From an uncultured Acetobacteraceae bacterium (GTDB lineage Bacteria > Pseudomonadota > Alphaproteobacteria > Acetobacterales > Acetobacteraceae), in NCBI GenBank assembly GCA_903895595.1, contig CAITUP010000095.1, forward strand, positions 1-64,000: DNA of 64,000 bases, in the 5' to 3' direction. A program made the translations under genes and the position numbers. Below, piece by piece: positions 26,364 through 34,965 of this stretch; position 1 is the first letter of the stretch; every line of letters starts with the position of its first letter. The notes under the pieces were generated by a model. The model had not been told where the DNA came from. It made no database searches and saw only the letters and a list, made by a program, of their open reading frames with translations.

Positions 26364-27251
26364 TCAGGCGGCCTTTCCGAACAGGCCGCGCGGTCTTGTC
26401 AGCAGCACGATCACCATCACCACGAAAACCACGGTGGCCGAAGCCTGCGGGTAGAACACTTTTGTCAGTCCCTCGACGACGCCCAATCCAAAGCCGGTCA
26501 CGATGGACCCCAGGATCGATCCCATGCCGCCGATCACAACCACGGCGAACACCGTATTGATAAAGTTGCTGCCCATGTTGGGATTCACCGAATAGATCGG
26601 CGCCGCCAGTACGCCCGCGAATGCCGCCAAAGCGATGCCGCCGCCGTACGTCAGCGTGATCAGCCGCGGCACATTGACGCCGAACGCCTGCACCAGCGGC
26701 GCGTTCTCCGTCGCGGCGCGCAGCGTGGCACCGAGAGAGGTCTTTTCGATAATCAGCCATGTCGCCGTGCAGACGACGAACGCCGCCAGCACGACCCAGC
26801 CGCGGTAGTTCGGCATGAACATGAATCCGAGGTCGGTCGCGCCCTGCAGCAGCGACGGAATGCGGTAGGGCATGCCGGAGCTGCCGTAGCCGTTGCGGAA
26901 CAGGCCCTCGATCACCAGCGACAGGCCGAACGTCAGCAGCAGCCCGTAAAGGTGATCCAGCTTGTACAACCGGCTGATGATGGTCTTTTCCAGGAAGATC
27001 CCGAAGGCGCCCACCAGCAGCGGCGCCAGAATCAACGCCGGGAAATACCCGATGTCGAAATAGTTCAGCAGCATCCACGCCGCGAAGGCACCCATCATGA
27101 ACAGCGCGCCATGCGCGAAGTTGATGATGTTGAGCATGCCGAAGATGACCGCGAGGCCCAGCGACAGCATCGCGTAGAAGGCGCCGTTAATCAGGCCAAG
27201 CAGAAGCTGGCCGAAGAGCAGGGGGCCGGGAATGCCGAAAATCATGATCAT
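26364..27251 (-). CDS. livH: Branched-chain amino-acid-type ABC transporter permease (LivH)
   Basis: A 295-residue LivH-type permease with about 8 hydrophobic segments. It shows QLLLGLINGAFYAMLSLGLAV and FGMLNIINFAHGALFMMGAF near the N-terminus (hallmarks of LivH) and the EAA-like loop around RAATENAPLVQAFGVN. The start at ATG 27251 is followed two codons later by another ATG, so the first residues are uncertain. It partners LivM. Confidence 0.9.
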   Translation of the reverse strand: MIMIFGIPGPLLFGQLLLGLINGAFYAMLSLGLAVIFGMLNIINFAHGALFMMGAFAAWMLLNYFDIGYFPALILAPLLVGAFGIFLEKTIISRLYKLDHLYGLLLTFGLSLVIEGLFRNGYGSSGMPYRIPSLLQGATDLGFMFMPNYRGWVVLAAFVVCTATWLIIEKTSLGATLRAATENAPLVQAFGVNVPRLITLTYGGGIALAAFAGVLAAPIYSVNPNMGSNFINTVFAVVVIGGMGSILGSIVTGFGLGVVEGLTKVFYPQASATVVFVVMVIVLLTRPRGLFGKAA

Positions 27252-27287
27252 GGGTGGGGTCCGGCCGCGCCGCTCCTCAGGGTTTCT

Positions 27288-28520
27288 TTACGCTTTGACC
27301 AATGGGCAGCCGCCCTTATCCAACGGGCGGAAGGCCTTGTCGGCGGGCGTGGTGGCGACGGGCTTGTAGTAGTCCCACGGTCCCTTGCTCTCCGACGGTT
27401 TCTTCACTTCCCACAGATAGGACGGATGGATTTTACGGCCGTCGGCGCGAATGCTGCCCGCGCCGAAGCAATCGTCGTCGGTCGGCATCGCCTTCAGCCG
27501 CGCGATTGTGGCCGCGCCGTCCTTCTTGGCCTGTTCGATGCCCATGGCGGTCGCCGCCTTCAGATAATGTAGCGTCGAGGAATACACCCCCGCTTGCACC
27601 ATCGTCGGACGCACGCCCTTCACCTTGGCGCTGAACCGGTCGGAGAACGCGCGCGCTCGGTCGTTCATGTCCCAATAGAAGCTATCGGTCAGCACGATGC
27701 CTTGCGCGACGTCCAGCCCCAGCGAATGCACATCCGTCAGGAACAGCAGCAGCCCGGCGAGCTGCATCTTGATGCCGAATTCCTTCGCCTGCTTGATCGT
27801 GTTGATCGTATCCGTGCCGGCGTTCGCCATGCCCAGCACCTTAGCGCCGCTGGCCTGCGCCTGGATCAGGTAGGAGGAGAAATCGGTGGTGCCAGGGAAC
27901 GGGTACGCCACGCTGCCCACGACCTTGCCGTTCGCGCCGGTCACGAATTCCGTGGTGTCGCGCTGCAGCGCCTTGCCGAACGCGTAGTCGGCGGTGATGA
28001 AAAACCAGGAATCGCCGCCCGCCTTCACCATCGCCCCGCCGGTCGATTGCGCCAACATATAGGTGTCGTAAACCCAGTGGATCGTATTGGCGTTGCACGC
28101 CGCCGCGGTCAGATCCGACGTTGCCGCGCCTGTGTTCAGGTAGACCTTGTTCTTTTCCTTCGCGACATTCGCCACCGCGAGCGCCACGCCGGAGTTCGCC
28201 ACTTCCACGATGATGTCGACGCCGTCGCGATCGAACCACTCGCGCGCGACCGTGGTGCCGACATCGGGCTTGTTCAGATGGTCGGCGACCACGACTTCGA
28301 CATCGAAACCCTTGCCGGCGACGCCGAATTCCGCCAGCGCCTGGTGCACCGCCGCGGCGGCGCCCGGACCGGCGAGGTCCTTATACGGCCCGGACATATC
28401 CGTCAGGCAGCCGATCTTCAGCTTCGGCTTCGCCTGCGCGCGACCGGCGCGAAAGGGTGCGATCGTGCCAGCGGCCGTGGCGATGCCGCCCAGGGTAATG
28501 GCTCTGCGGGAAAGGTTCAT
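27288..28520 (-). CDS. livK: ABC transporter substrate-binding protein (LivK type, Tat signal)
   Basis: A 410-residue periplasmic type I binding protein (Peripla_BP_6). The first 30 residues form a twin-arginine signal, SRRAITLGGIATAAGTIAPF ending AGRAQA. The mature protein starts KPKLKIGCLTDMSGPYKDLAG, as in LivK-type receptors. A strong AAGGAAG precedes ATG 28520. The late region (SYLWEVKKPSESKGPWDYYKPV) fits the branch annotated as amide/urea/branched-chain receptors. It sits between the ATPase and permease genes, so it is the dedicated receptor. Confidence 0.88.
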   Translation of the reverse strand: MNLSRRAITLGGIATAAGTIAPFRAGRAQAKPKLKIGCLTDMSGPYKDLAGPGAAAAVHQALAEFGVAGKGFDVEVVVADHLNKPDVGTTVAREWFDRDGVDIIVEVANSGVALAVANVAKEKNKVYLNTGAATSDLTAAACNANTIHWVYDTYMLAQSTGGAMVKAGGDSWFFITADYAFGKALQRDTTEFVTGANGKVVGSVAYPFPGTTDFSSYLIQAQASGAKVLGMANAGTDTINTIKQAKEFGIKMQLAGLLLFLTDVHSLGLDVAQGIVLTDSFYWDMNDRARAFSDRFSAKVKGVRPTMVQAGVYSSTLHYLKAATAMGIEQAKKDGAATIARLKAMPTDDDCFGAGSIRADGRKIHPSYLWEVKKPSESKGPWDYYKPVATTPADKAFRPLDKGGCPLVKA

Positions 28521-28556
28521 GACGCAACTTCCTTTTCAGGTTGTGGTCGGCCGGGT

Positions 28557-29252
28557 TCAGACGCCCAGATAGTCGTGCAGCTTGTCCATGTTCGCCTCAA
28601 GCTGCTCGTTGGGGATCATATCGATGATCTTGCCGTGCTCCATCACATAATGACGGTCGGCGACGGTCGCGGCGAAGCGGAAGTTCTGCTCGACCAGCAG
28701 CACGGTGAAGCCACGGTTTTTGATCTCGCGGATCGTGCGGCCGATCTGCTGCACGATGACCGGCGCCAAGCCTTCGGTCGGTTCGTCCAGCAGCAGCATT
28801 TTCGCCCCCGTGCGCAGGATGCGCCCGATTGCCAGCATCTGCTGCTCGCCGCCCGACAGGCGGGTGCCGTGCGCGGTGCGCGCGCGTTCCTTCAAATTCG
28901 GGAACAGCGTGTAAATCTCGTCCACCGACAGCCCACCGGGCGCCACGATCGGCGGCAACATCAGGTTTTCGGTCACCGACAAGGAGCCGAAAATCCCGCG
29001 CTCTTCCGGGCACAGCGCGATGCCGGCGCGAGCGATCTGGTTTGGCATCATGCCGATGGTTTCTCCGCCCTTGAAGACCACATGGCCTTCGCGCCGCGGT
29101 ACCAACCCCATGATGGATTTCATGGTGGTCGTCTTGCCGGCGCCATTACGGCCCAGCAGGGTGACGACCTCGCCTTCCTGAACGTTGAAATCGACGCCGT
29201 GGAGAATGTGGCTTTCGCCGTACCAGGCGTTCAGGTCTTTGATCTCAAGCAT
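28557..29252 (-). CDS. livF: ABC transporter ATP-binding protein (LivF)
   Basis: A 231-residue ATPase with Walker A GRNGAGKTT near residue 38, signature RLSGGEQQM near 135 and Walker B KMLLLDEPTEGLAP near 155, with the H-loop region later. The N-terminus MLEIKDLNAWYGESHILHGV is typical of LivF. It forms the ATPase pair with LivG, whose gene end overlaps this start by 8 bases. Confidence 0.92.
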   Translation of the reverse strand: MLEIKDLNAWYGESHILHGVDFNVQEGEVVTLLGRNGAGKTTTMKSIMGLVPRREGHVVFKGGETIGMMPNQIARAGIALCPEERGIFGSLSVTENLMLPPIVAPGGLSVDEIYTLFPNLKERARTAHGTRLSGGEQQMLAIGRILRTGAKMLLLDEPTEGLAPVIVQQIGRTIREIKNRGFTVLLVEQNFRFAATVADRHYVMEHGKIIDMIPNEQLEANMDKLHDYLGV

Positions 29253-29997
29253 CGGAGCTTCCCAGATAGGCGGCGATCACCTCGGGGTTTTTGGAAACCG
29301 TGGCATAATCGCCCTCGGCCAGGATACGGCCGCGAGTCAGCACGGTGATGGTGTCGCACAGGCCTTCGACCACCGACAAATTATGCTCCACCATCAGAAT
29401 GGTGCGGCCTTTGCGGATGCGCTTGATCAGCTGAACGATGGTGTCCACGTCGCCATGGGCCATGCCGGCGGTCGGCTCGTCCAGCAGCATCATCTCGGGG
29501 TCGAGAGCCAGCGTCGTCGCGATTTCCAGCGCCCGCTTCTGGCCATACGGCAGATCGGCCACGACCGCGTTGCCCAAATCCGGCAAGCCCACGTCGTGCA
29601 GCAGCTCCAGCGCTCGGTCGTTGTAGACATTGAGCGCGGTTTCCGGCCGCCAGAAATCGAAGCTCGCCCCGCGAGCGCGCTGCAACGCCAGACGTACGTT
29701 TTCCAGCGCCGTCAGATGCGGGAATACCGCCGAAATCTGGAAGCTGCGCACCAAACCGCGACGGGCAACCATCGCCGGCTTCATGCCGGTGATATCCTCG
29801 CCCTTGAATTTGATGGTCCCACGCGTGGGGGTAAGAAAATTCGTCAGCAGATTGAAGCACGTCGTCTTGCCCGCGCCGTTTGGCCCGATCAGCGCGTGAA
29901 TCGTACCGGTCTCCACGCGCAAGGACACACCGTCCACCGCGACGAAGCCGCTGAACTCTCGGGTCAGCCCCGCTGTCTCCAGGATGGTATCTGTCAC
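29245..29997 (-). CDS. livG: ABC transporter ATP-binding protein (LivG)
   Basis: A 250-residue ATPase with Walker A GPNGAGKTT near residue 39 and Walker B MMLLDEPTAGMAHGD. The signature position reads LPYGQKRALEIA, the degenerate LSxGQ form usual in LivG. The GTG at 29997 is chosen: GGGAG lies about 10 bases upstream and the domain starts at once (DTILETAGLTREFSG). Longer in-frame extensions upstream are Arg-rich and unlikely. First gene of the operon; its promoter must lie in the 385 bases before the PstS/OmpA gene. Confidence 0.9.
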   Translation of the reverse strand: MTDTILETAGLTREFSGFVAVDGVSLRVETGTIHALIGPNGAGKTTCFNLLTNFLTPTRGTIKFKGEDITGMKPAMVARRGLVRSFQISAVFPHLTALENVRLALQRARGASFDFWRPETALNVYNDRALELLHDVGLPDLGNAVVADLPYGQKRALEIATTLALDPEMMLLDEPTAGMAHGDVDTIVQLIKRIRKGRTILMVEHNLSVVEGLCDTITVLTRGRILAEGDYATVSKNPEVIAAYLGSSDA

Positions 29998-30382
29998 CCC
30001 CGGGCTACTCCCAAACCATGATGGATCACTGTGGCGGCGGCGTTTTGCACATCGCTGGCATGCACGCAAGCACGTTCGTGCGGGCCCGCCTGCGTCGCGC
30101 TCTACCTGACGTCGGTCTGCATGAGGCGCCGCACGCATTGGTTGCATTCGAATGTGTTAATACATTCGTCTCTATATTGTATCCGTATATTCTTCGGCAG
30201 CGGTAATTTTCTTCTGGATTGCTTGAATCCGCCTTGCGCGTATGCGGGAAATTGGTCACAGTTCGCACGTTCAAAAACATAGTGGCTCAAAACGCGGATG
30301 TCGTTACGGGTTTGCTGCGACTGGGGTAACGTCGCACGGCCTTTCATGCGTCTGGGACCACACTAACAGGGGTAGCCTAACG
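29998..30382. other. Divergent intergenic region between liv operon and PstS/OmpA gene
   Basis: 385 bases without a gene. The middle (about 30145-30235) is notably AT-rich for this chromosome and contains several TATATT-like hexamers, so it is likely to hold promoters for both directions. It includes the 20-bp palindrome listed separately. The flanks are GC-rich and show no convincing reading frame or tRNA. Confidence 0.6.
30149..30168. promoter_or_regulatory. Operator-like 7+6+7 palindrome
   Basis: CGAATGT and ACATTCG form perfect 7-base arms around GTTAAT. It sits about 150 bases upstream of livG and about 215 upstream of the PstS/OmpA gene, directly before an AT-rich promoter-like stretch. 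The size and symmetry fit a dimeric regulator site. No regulator gene lies next to it, so the protein is unknown. Confidence 0.45.
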
Positions 30383-31846
30383 GTGACGCATCGTCTCAAA
30401 AGTCTTGTAACCGGGCTCGCCGTGGCGGCGGGGCTCGGGACCCTTACTGGCGCCCGCGCGGCGCCGCCCGTGCCCGCCGAAATGACAGTGCGGTTAGCCG
30501 GCGCTTCCAGCATCGGGGAGCGTTTGACGCGGGACGCGGTCGCCGTCTGGGCCAGGAAATCCGGGTTCCCAAGTCTGCGCACGGACACCGATATCGACCC
30601 CAGCAAATACGAAATCGTGGGCCAAGCGGCGGAAAGTGCCCGTCAGCTTCGGGTCGGAGTCACAAGTAAAGGGTCCAACGCGGGCTTCGAGCCGCTGTTG
30701 CGCGGACAGGCGGACCTTTGGATGGCGTCGCAGCAGGTGCAGCAATCCGATATCGACGCGATGAACGGCAAGGGCCTGAAAGGCGTGCCGACATTGGCCC
30801 AGATGCAGACGCCCGGGACCGAAAACGTGATCGGGCTTGACGCCCTGGCCATCGTCTCCAGCCCGAAAAACCCGGTGAAGCGGCTGACGCTTGCTCAGAT
30901 CAAGGACCTGTTCCAGGGGCGAATCACCAACTGGTCGGCGGTCGGCGGGGCCAACCTGCCGGTGAAACTGTACACGATGGACTCGGGCGCGGGTTACGCC
31001 GACGTGTTCTGCGGCCAAGTAATCGGAATCGCCGACGTGCCGGCCTGTATCGCCAGTTTGGCACGTTTGGCAGCCCCCGTGTTCGACGCGTCCGACGATC
31101 TGACCGATCAGGTCGCCGCGGACCCCGGTAGCCTGAGTTTCGTGGCCTTCCAGGACAAGCGCGATGCCAGGGCGATGCAGATCGGCACCGCCTGCGGCAC
31201 CGCGCTGGAACCGAACAGCTTCCTGGTCCAGTCCAATGAATATCCGCTGGCGCGCCGGCTTTATCTTTACGCCAATCCGATGAAACCGCTGTCCCAGACA
31301 GCGCGTTCCTACCTGGATTTCGTGCTGTCGCCGGAAGGCCAGAACGCCATCACCATGACCGGCTTCGCCACGCTGACGCCGAGTCTGTCGCCGGAAGACT
31401 ACAGCAGTGCCCGGTTGGATGCGGCGGCCGAGGCGCAGGACGGCGGCCGTACCCGCGTTCGCGTGGGCGATTCCCGAGCGTTCCAGGAGGCCGTTGGCGG
31501 CGGAGACCGGCTGTCGATCACGTTCCGATTCCAATCCGGGACCAGCGAACTCGATTCCCGCTCGATCGCCGACCTCGCGCGCTTGGCGGCGGTGGTGGGG
31601 GCGCCGGCCAATGCCGGCAAACAGGTCGTCTTGATCGGCTTCAGCAGTGCCATCGGCGATTATGCCCGCAACAGGGTCTTGTCGGCCGACCGGGCCGCCG
31701 GCATCCGGGAGCTGCTGACCACGAAATACGGGGTCAAGGATGTGGTCTCCGTCGGCGTCGGTCCCGCGGCGGCGGTGGCCTGCAATCTGGATGCCTCGGC
31801 CGCGCTCAATCAGCGCGTCGAAGTTTGGCTGCGCAAGCGATCCTGA
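30383..31846 (+). CDS. PstS-like substrate-binding domain fused to OmpA-like C-terminal domain
   Basis: A 487-residue exported protein. The N-terminal signal (KSLVTGLAVAAGLGTLTGARA) is followed from about residue 35 by a PBP-like phosphate-binding fold (VRLAGASSIGERLTRDAVAVW, RGQADLWMASQQVQ, VIGLDALAIVSSPKNPV, LTLAQIKDLFQGRITNWSAV). From about residue 370 comes an OmpA/MotB-like domain (SITFRFQSGTSELDSRSIAD, VVLIGFSSAIGDYARNRVLS, RAAGIRELL, ASAALNQRVEVWLRK), which usually binds peptidoglycan. GTG 30383 puts the signal at the N-terminus; an ATG further upstream would bury it. Likely a cell-wall-anchored periplasmic receptor, with unknown ligand. Confidence 0.8.
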   Translation: MTHRLKSLVTGLAVAAGLGTLTGARAAPPVPAEMTVRLAGASSIGERLTRDAVAVWARKSGFPSLRTDTDIDPSKYEIVGQAAESARQLRVGVTSKGSNAGFEPLLRGQADLWMASQQVQQSDIDAMNGKGLKGVPTLAQMQTPGTENVIGLDALAIVSSPKNPVKRLTLAQIKDLFQGRITNWSAVGGANLPVKLYTMDSGAGYADVFCGQVIGIADVPACIASLARLAAPVFDASDDLTDQVAADPGSLSFVAFQDKRDARAMQIGTACGTALEPNSFLVQSNEYPLARRLYLYANPMKPLSQTARSYLDFVLSPEGQNAITMTGFATLTPSLSPEDYSSARLDAAAEAQDGGRTRVRVGDSRAFQEAVGGGDRLSITFRFQSGTSELDSRSIADLARLAAVVGAPANAGKQVVLIGFSSAIGDYARNRVLSADRAAGIRELLTTKYGVKDVVSVGVGPAAAVACNLDASAALNQRVEVWLRKRS

Positions 31847-31961
31847 TCCCAAGGACGGAGTCTGCGATGGGCTCCGCCTTCATAACAAACACCGGCGGTG
31901 GGGACGCGGCGCACGGCGCCGCTCCCGCCCGACCGACCCACCGAAATGGGAGTGACGCAAC

Positions 31962-33203
31962 GTGAGCGCAATACCGACAATCGGACGCCGAGGGGCGTTA
32001 GGACTTGCGGGTGCCGCGGCGATGACGGGCAAGGCCCGCGCGGATAATCCGGCCGAAGTGAAAATCGCGATGCTCGTACCGCTGTCCGGCCCCTGGGCGC
32101 GCAGCGGCAAGCTGGAGCAGATGGGCGCGCGCATGGCCATCGACGACATCAACGCCGCCGGCGGGATCAAGTCGATGGGCGGCGCGAAAATGAAGCTGCT
32201 GGAGTTCGACGCCGGCGACTCGGCCGAAAAAGCCAAGGATGCCGCGCAGCGGATGGTGGCGCAGGAACCCGATCTGGCCGGCGGTTTCGGCGCTTGGCTG
32301 TCCACCTTTACCCTGGCCCTGACCGAGGTGACCGAACGGGCCGAACTGCCATGGCTGACCCTGTCCTATTCGGATCTAATCACCAATCGTGGTTTTAAAT
32401 ACGTGTTTCAGTCCTCGCCCACCGCCGACGCGCAGGCCGAGGAGATCGTGCCGATCATCATGGATCTATCGATGGCGGCACGTGGCCGCAAACCGAAGCG
32501 GGTCGGATTGGTGGGCGACAATTCAGCCTCTTCGACCAGCTTCTACAAGCCGATCCGCGACCATATCGCCGAGGCGCAAGGTTTAAGGATTGTGGTCGAC
32601 CAGATTTTCGCGCCGCCGCTGGCGGATGCCACGACCATCGTGCAGAAGATCAGGTCCAATCTGCCGGATTTCGCGCTGCTGCAGTCTACCAACGCGGGCG
32701 ACGACAAGCTGCTGGTCGACAAATTTTTCGAATTCGGCCTCACCGCGCAGAAAATGCCGTTGATCGGTGGCGGCGGGCATTGGTGCTCCCCCGAACTGGT
32801 GGCCATGACCGGGGCCGACAATCTGGAGGGGCTTCTGGTCGGCTTGGCGAACTGGCCGGGTAAGAAGGCGCAGGATGTCGAAAAGCGGTTCATGGAACGC
32901 ACCAAGGAGCCCTGGTTCGGCCACGACTCGATTTTCGGCTATGCGCACGTCTGGACATTGAAGACCGCGATCGAGATCGCCGGTACGGCCCAGCGCCAGA
33001 AGGTGGGGGAGGCGTTGCACACGATGAACGTCACCGATGGTCCGCTGGCCGATCTGTTCCCCGATGGGCGCGTCAGCTACGACGAAAAAGGTCGCCGTCG
33101 CGGCGCGAAGCTATGCATCGTGCAATACCGTTCCGGCCGACCCGTGCCGGTCTATCCAGCGGCGATCGCGCTGTCGGCGGCAACCTGGCCGAAACCCAGG
33201 TAG
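31962..33203 (+). CDS. Orphan Liv-type ABC substrate-binding protein
   Basis: A 413-residue Peripla_BP_6 receptor. The short N-terminal signal contains a twin-arginine-like GRRGALGLAGAAAM and ends near KARA. The mature part begins EVKIAMLVPLSGPWARSG, then DDINAAGGIKSMGGAKMKLL as in LivK relatives. GTG 31962 has GGAG about 10 bases upstream. No permease or ATPase follows; it may feed the divergent liv transporter or act as a sensor. Only modest similarity to the LivK of the operon is visible, so it is not a recent duplicate. Confidence 0.83.
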   Translation: MSAIPTIGRRGALGLAGAAAMTGKARADNPAEVKIAMLVPLSGPWARSGKLEQMGARMAIDDINAAGGIKSMGGAKMKLLEFDAGDSAEKAKDAAQRMVAQEPDLAGGFGAWLSTFTLALTEVTERAELPWLTLSYSDLITNRGFKYVFQSSPTADAQAEEIVPIIMDLSMAARGRKPKRVGLVGDNSASSTSFYKPIRDHIAEAQGLRIVVDQIFAPPLADATTIVQKIRSNLPDFALLQSTNAGDDKLLVDKFFEFGLTAQKMPLIGGGGHWCSPELVAMTGADNLEGLLVGLANWPGKKAQDVEKRFMERTKEPWFGHDSIFGYAHVWTLKTAIEIAGTAQRQKVGEALHTMNVTDGPLADLFPDGRVSYDEKGRRRGAKLCIVQYRSGRPVPVYPAAIALSAATWPKPR

Positions 33204-33408
33204 GAGTGCCGATCCCGGCGACTGTGTTTCGCACCGCGATCTCCGTGGCTTTATCGTCCTCGGCGCGCTCCGCGTGAAACGGCGAGGCCGCCCGAGGTAA
33301 CGGCGATGCCCGGGAACCGCCGCGCACGCCCTCGGTTACACTTCTTTGCCTCCTATTGGATTGCGTGGGCACCGGCCCCACGTGTTACAGGACGCGAGGA
33401 GAACCGAT

Positions 33409-34905
33409 TTGGCTGTTTCTACGGGTTTGCGACGGTCTGCCATGCTGCTCAGCTGCGCCGTCGCGGGCCTGCTGGCCGGTTGCGACATGGGACCGGCCTA
33501 CCGCCCGGACAGCGGCTCGGTGCCGCCAGCCTTTCGCGTGTCGTCCGACAGCCCGACGGTATGGCCGGACGAGGCGTGGTGGCGCGGCTTCGACAACGCC
33601 ACGTTAAATGCACTGATCGCAGATGCGCGCGTCCATAATCCGGATATCGCGGCCTCCGTCGCGCGCATCCGTCAGGCCGATGCGCAGTTGCGAATCGCCG
33701 GCGCGCCGTTGTTGCCGACCCTCGGCGGAACCGGCGGCGCGAGTTGGCAGCACAGCGGCGCGAATACCAGCGGCAGTCGTCTGCGCAGCGGCAGCGTCGA
33801 TACCCATAGCTATAATGCTGGGCTGAGCGCGTCGTACGAACTCGATTTCTGGGGCAAGACCGCCGCCAGCCGGCAGGCCGCGGTGGCCAATGCGATGTTC
33901 AGCCGATTCGACCGGCAGACCGTGGCGCTGACCGTGGTGACAAACGTCGCATCGACCTGGTTCACGGCGCTGGACCTGACCGATCGTTTGGGTATCGCGG
34001 AACGCAACCTCGCCGATGCCGAACAAACCCTCGCCGTCATTCGGGGTCGCCGAGCCGCCGGGACCGCCAACGATTTGGACGTGTCCCAACAGGAAACTTT
34101 CGTCGCCGCGAGCCGAGCGGTGGTGCCGAATTTGCGCAATCAGCGCGATCAGGCGGTGATTGGGCTGGGGATTCTGACCGGCCACCCGCCCGAGGCGATC
34201 GACGTGCGGCCGGACACACTGACGACACTGGCCTTGCCGCCGGTTGCCCCCGGTCTGCCGTCGGAACTGCTGATGCGCCGGCCCGATGTCGCCGCCGCCG
34301 AGGCCGCTCTCCAGGCCAAGCATTTCGATATCAAGGTCGCTCGTGCCGCGTTCTTCCCGTCGGTGACATTGACGGGGTCGGCCGGGTTTCAGGCGGCGGC
34401 GCTCAATCATCTGGTTGGGCCGGGCGGGCTGCTGCTGTCGCTCGCGGCTGGTTTGACGGCCCCGATCTTCGATGGCGGCACGCTGCGCGGCCAGCTGGAA
34501 CTCGCGAAAGGTCAATATGCGGAGCAGTTGGCCAACTACCAAAAAGCCGTGTTGCAAGCCTTCACCGACGTGGACAACGCCCTGACCGCGTGGCGGTTCG
34601 TGTCCGAACAGGAGGCATTGCAACAGGTCGCGGTCGACCAAGCGCGCCGGTCCGCGACCATCGCTCGGGCACAGATGGCGGCGGGCACGACCGATATCAC
34701 CACCGTGCTGACAACCGAGACCACGTTGCTGAACAACGAGGATACGCTCGCGCAGGTTCGCCTCGCGCGCGCGCAGGCATTGTTGAATGTCTACAAAGCG
34801 CTGGGCGGTGGCTGGCAGCGCGCCGGCAACGAGGTGCACCCTGGCCTTTCGCCGGGCATGTTGGGTGGAGCGGTCGCTCTGCCGGTGGGCGAAAATATCC
34901 GATGA
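33409..34905 (+). CDS. RND efflux outer-membrane factor (OprM/NodT family lipoprotein)
   Basis: A 498-residue TolC-like outer-membrane channel. The signal ends in a lipobox, AVAGLLAGC, followed by DMGPAYRPDS, as in NodT/OprM proteins. The two repeated halves each show the coiled-coil pattern (ASVARIRQADAQLRIAGAPL; FDIKVARAAFFPSVTLTGSA). A TTG at 33409 is chosen because GAGGAG lies 7-12 bases upstream; ATG 33442 would cut the signal short. It is the first gene of the efflux operon, 60 bases before the adaptor gene. Confidence 0.86.
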   Translation: MAVSTGLRRSAMLLSCAVAGLLAGCDMGPAYRPDSGSVPPAFRVSSDSPTVWPDEAWWRGFDNATLNALIADARVHNPDIAASVARIRQADAQLRIAGAPLLPTLGGTGGASWQHSGANTSGSRLRSGSVDTHSYNAGLSASYELDFWGKTAASRQAAVANAMFSRFDRQTVALTVVTNVASTWFTALDLTDRLGIAERNLADAEQTLAVIRGRRAAGTANDLDVSQQETFVAASRAVVPNLRNQRDQAVIGLGILTGHPPEAIDVRPDTLTTLALPPVAPGLPSELLMRRPDVAAAEAALQAKHFDIKVARAAFFPSVTLTGSAGFQAAALNHLVGPGGLLLSLAAGLTAPIFDGGTLRGQLELAKGQYAEQLANYQKAVLQAFTDVDNALTAWRFVSEQEALQQVAVDQARRSATIARAQMAAGTTDITTVLTTETTLLNNEDTLAQVRLARAQALLNVYKALGGGWQRAGNEVHPGLSPGMLGGAVALPVGENIR

Positions 34906-34965
34906 TTCACTGGCGGAAGCCGGCGGTCCGGCGCTATCTCGCCGCGACCGGTTGAAGGCAGATCG

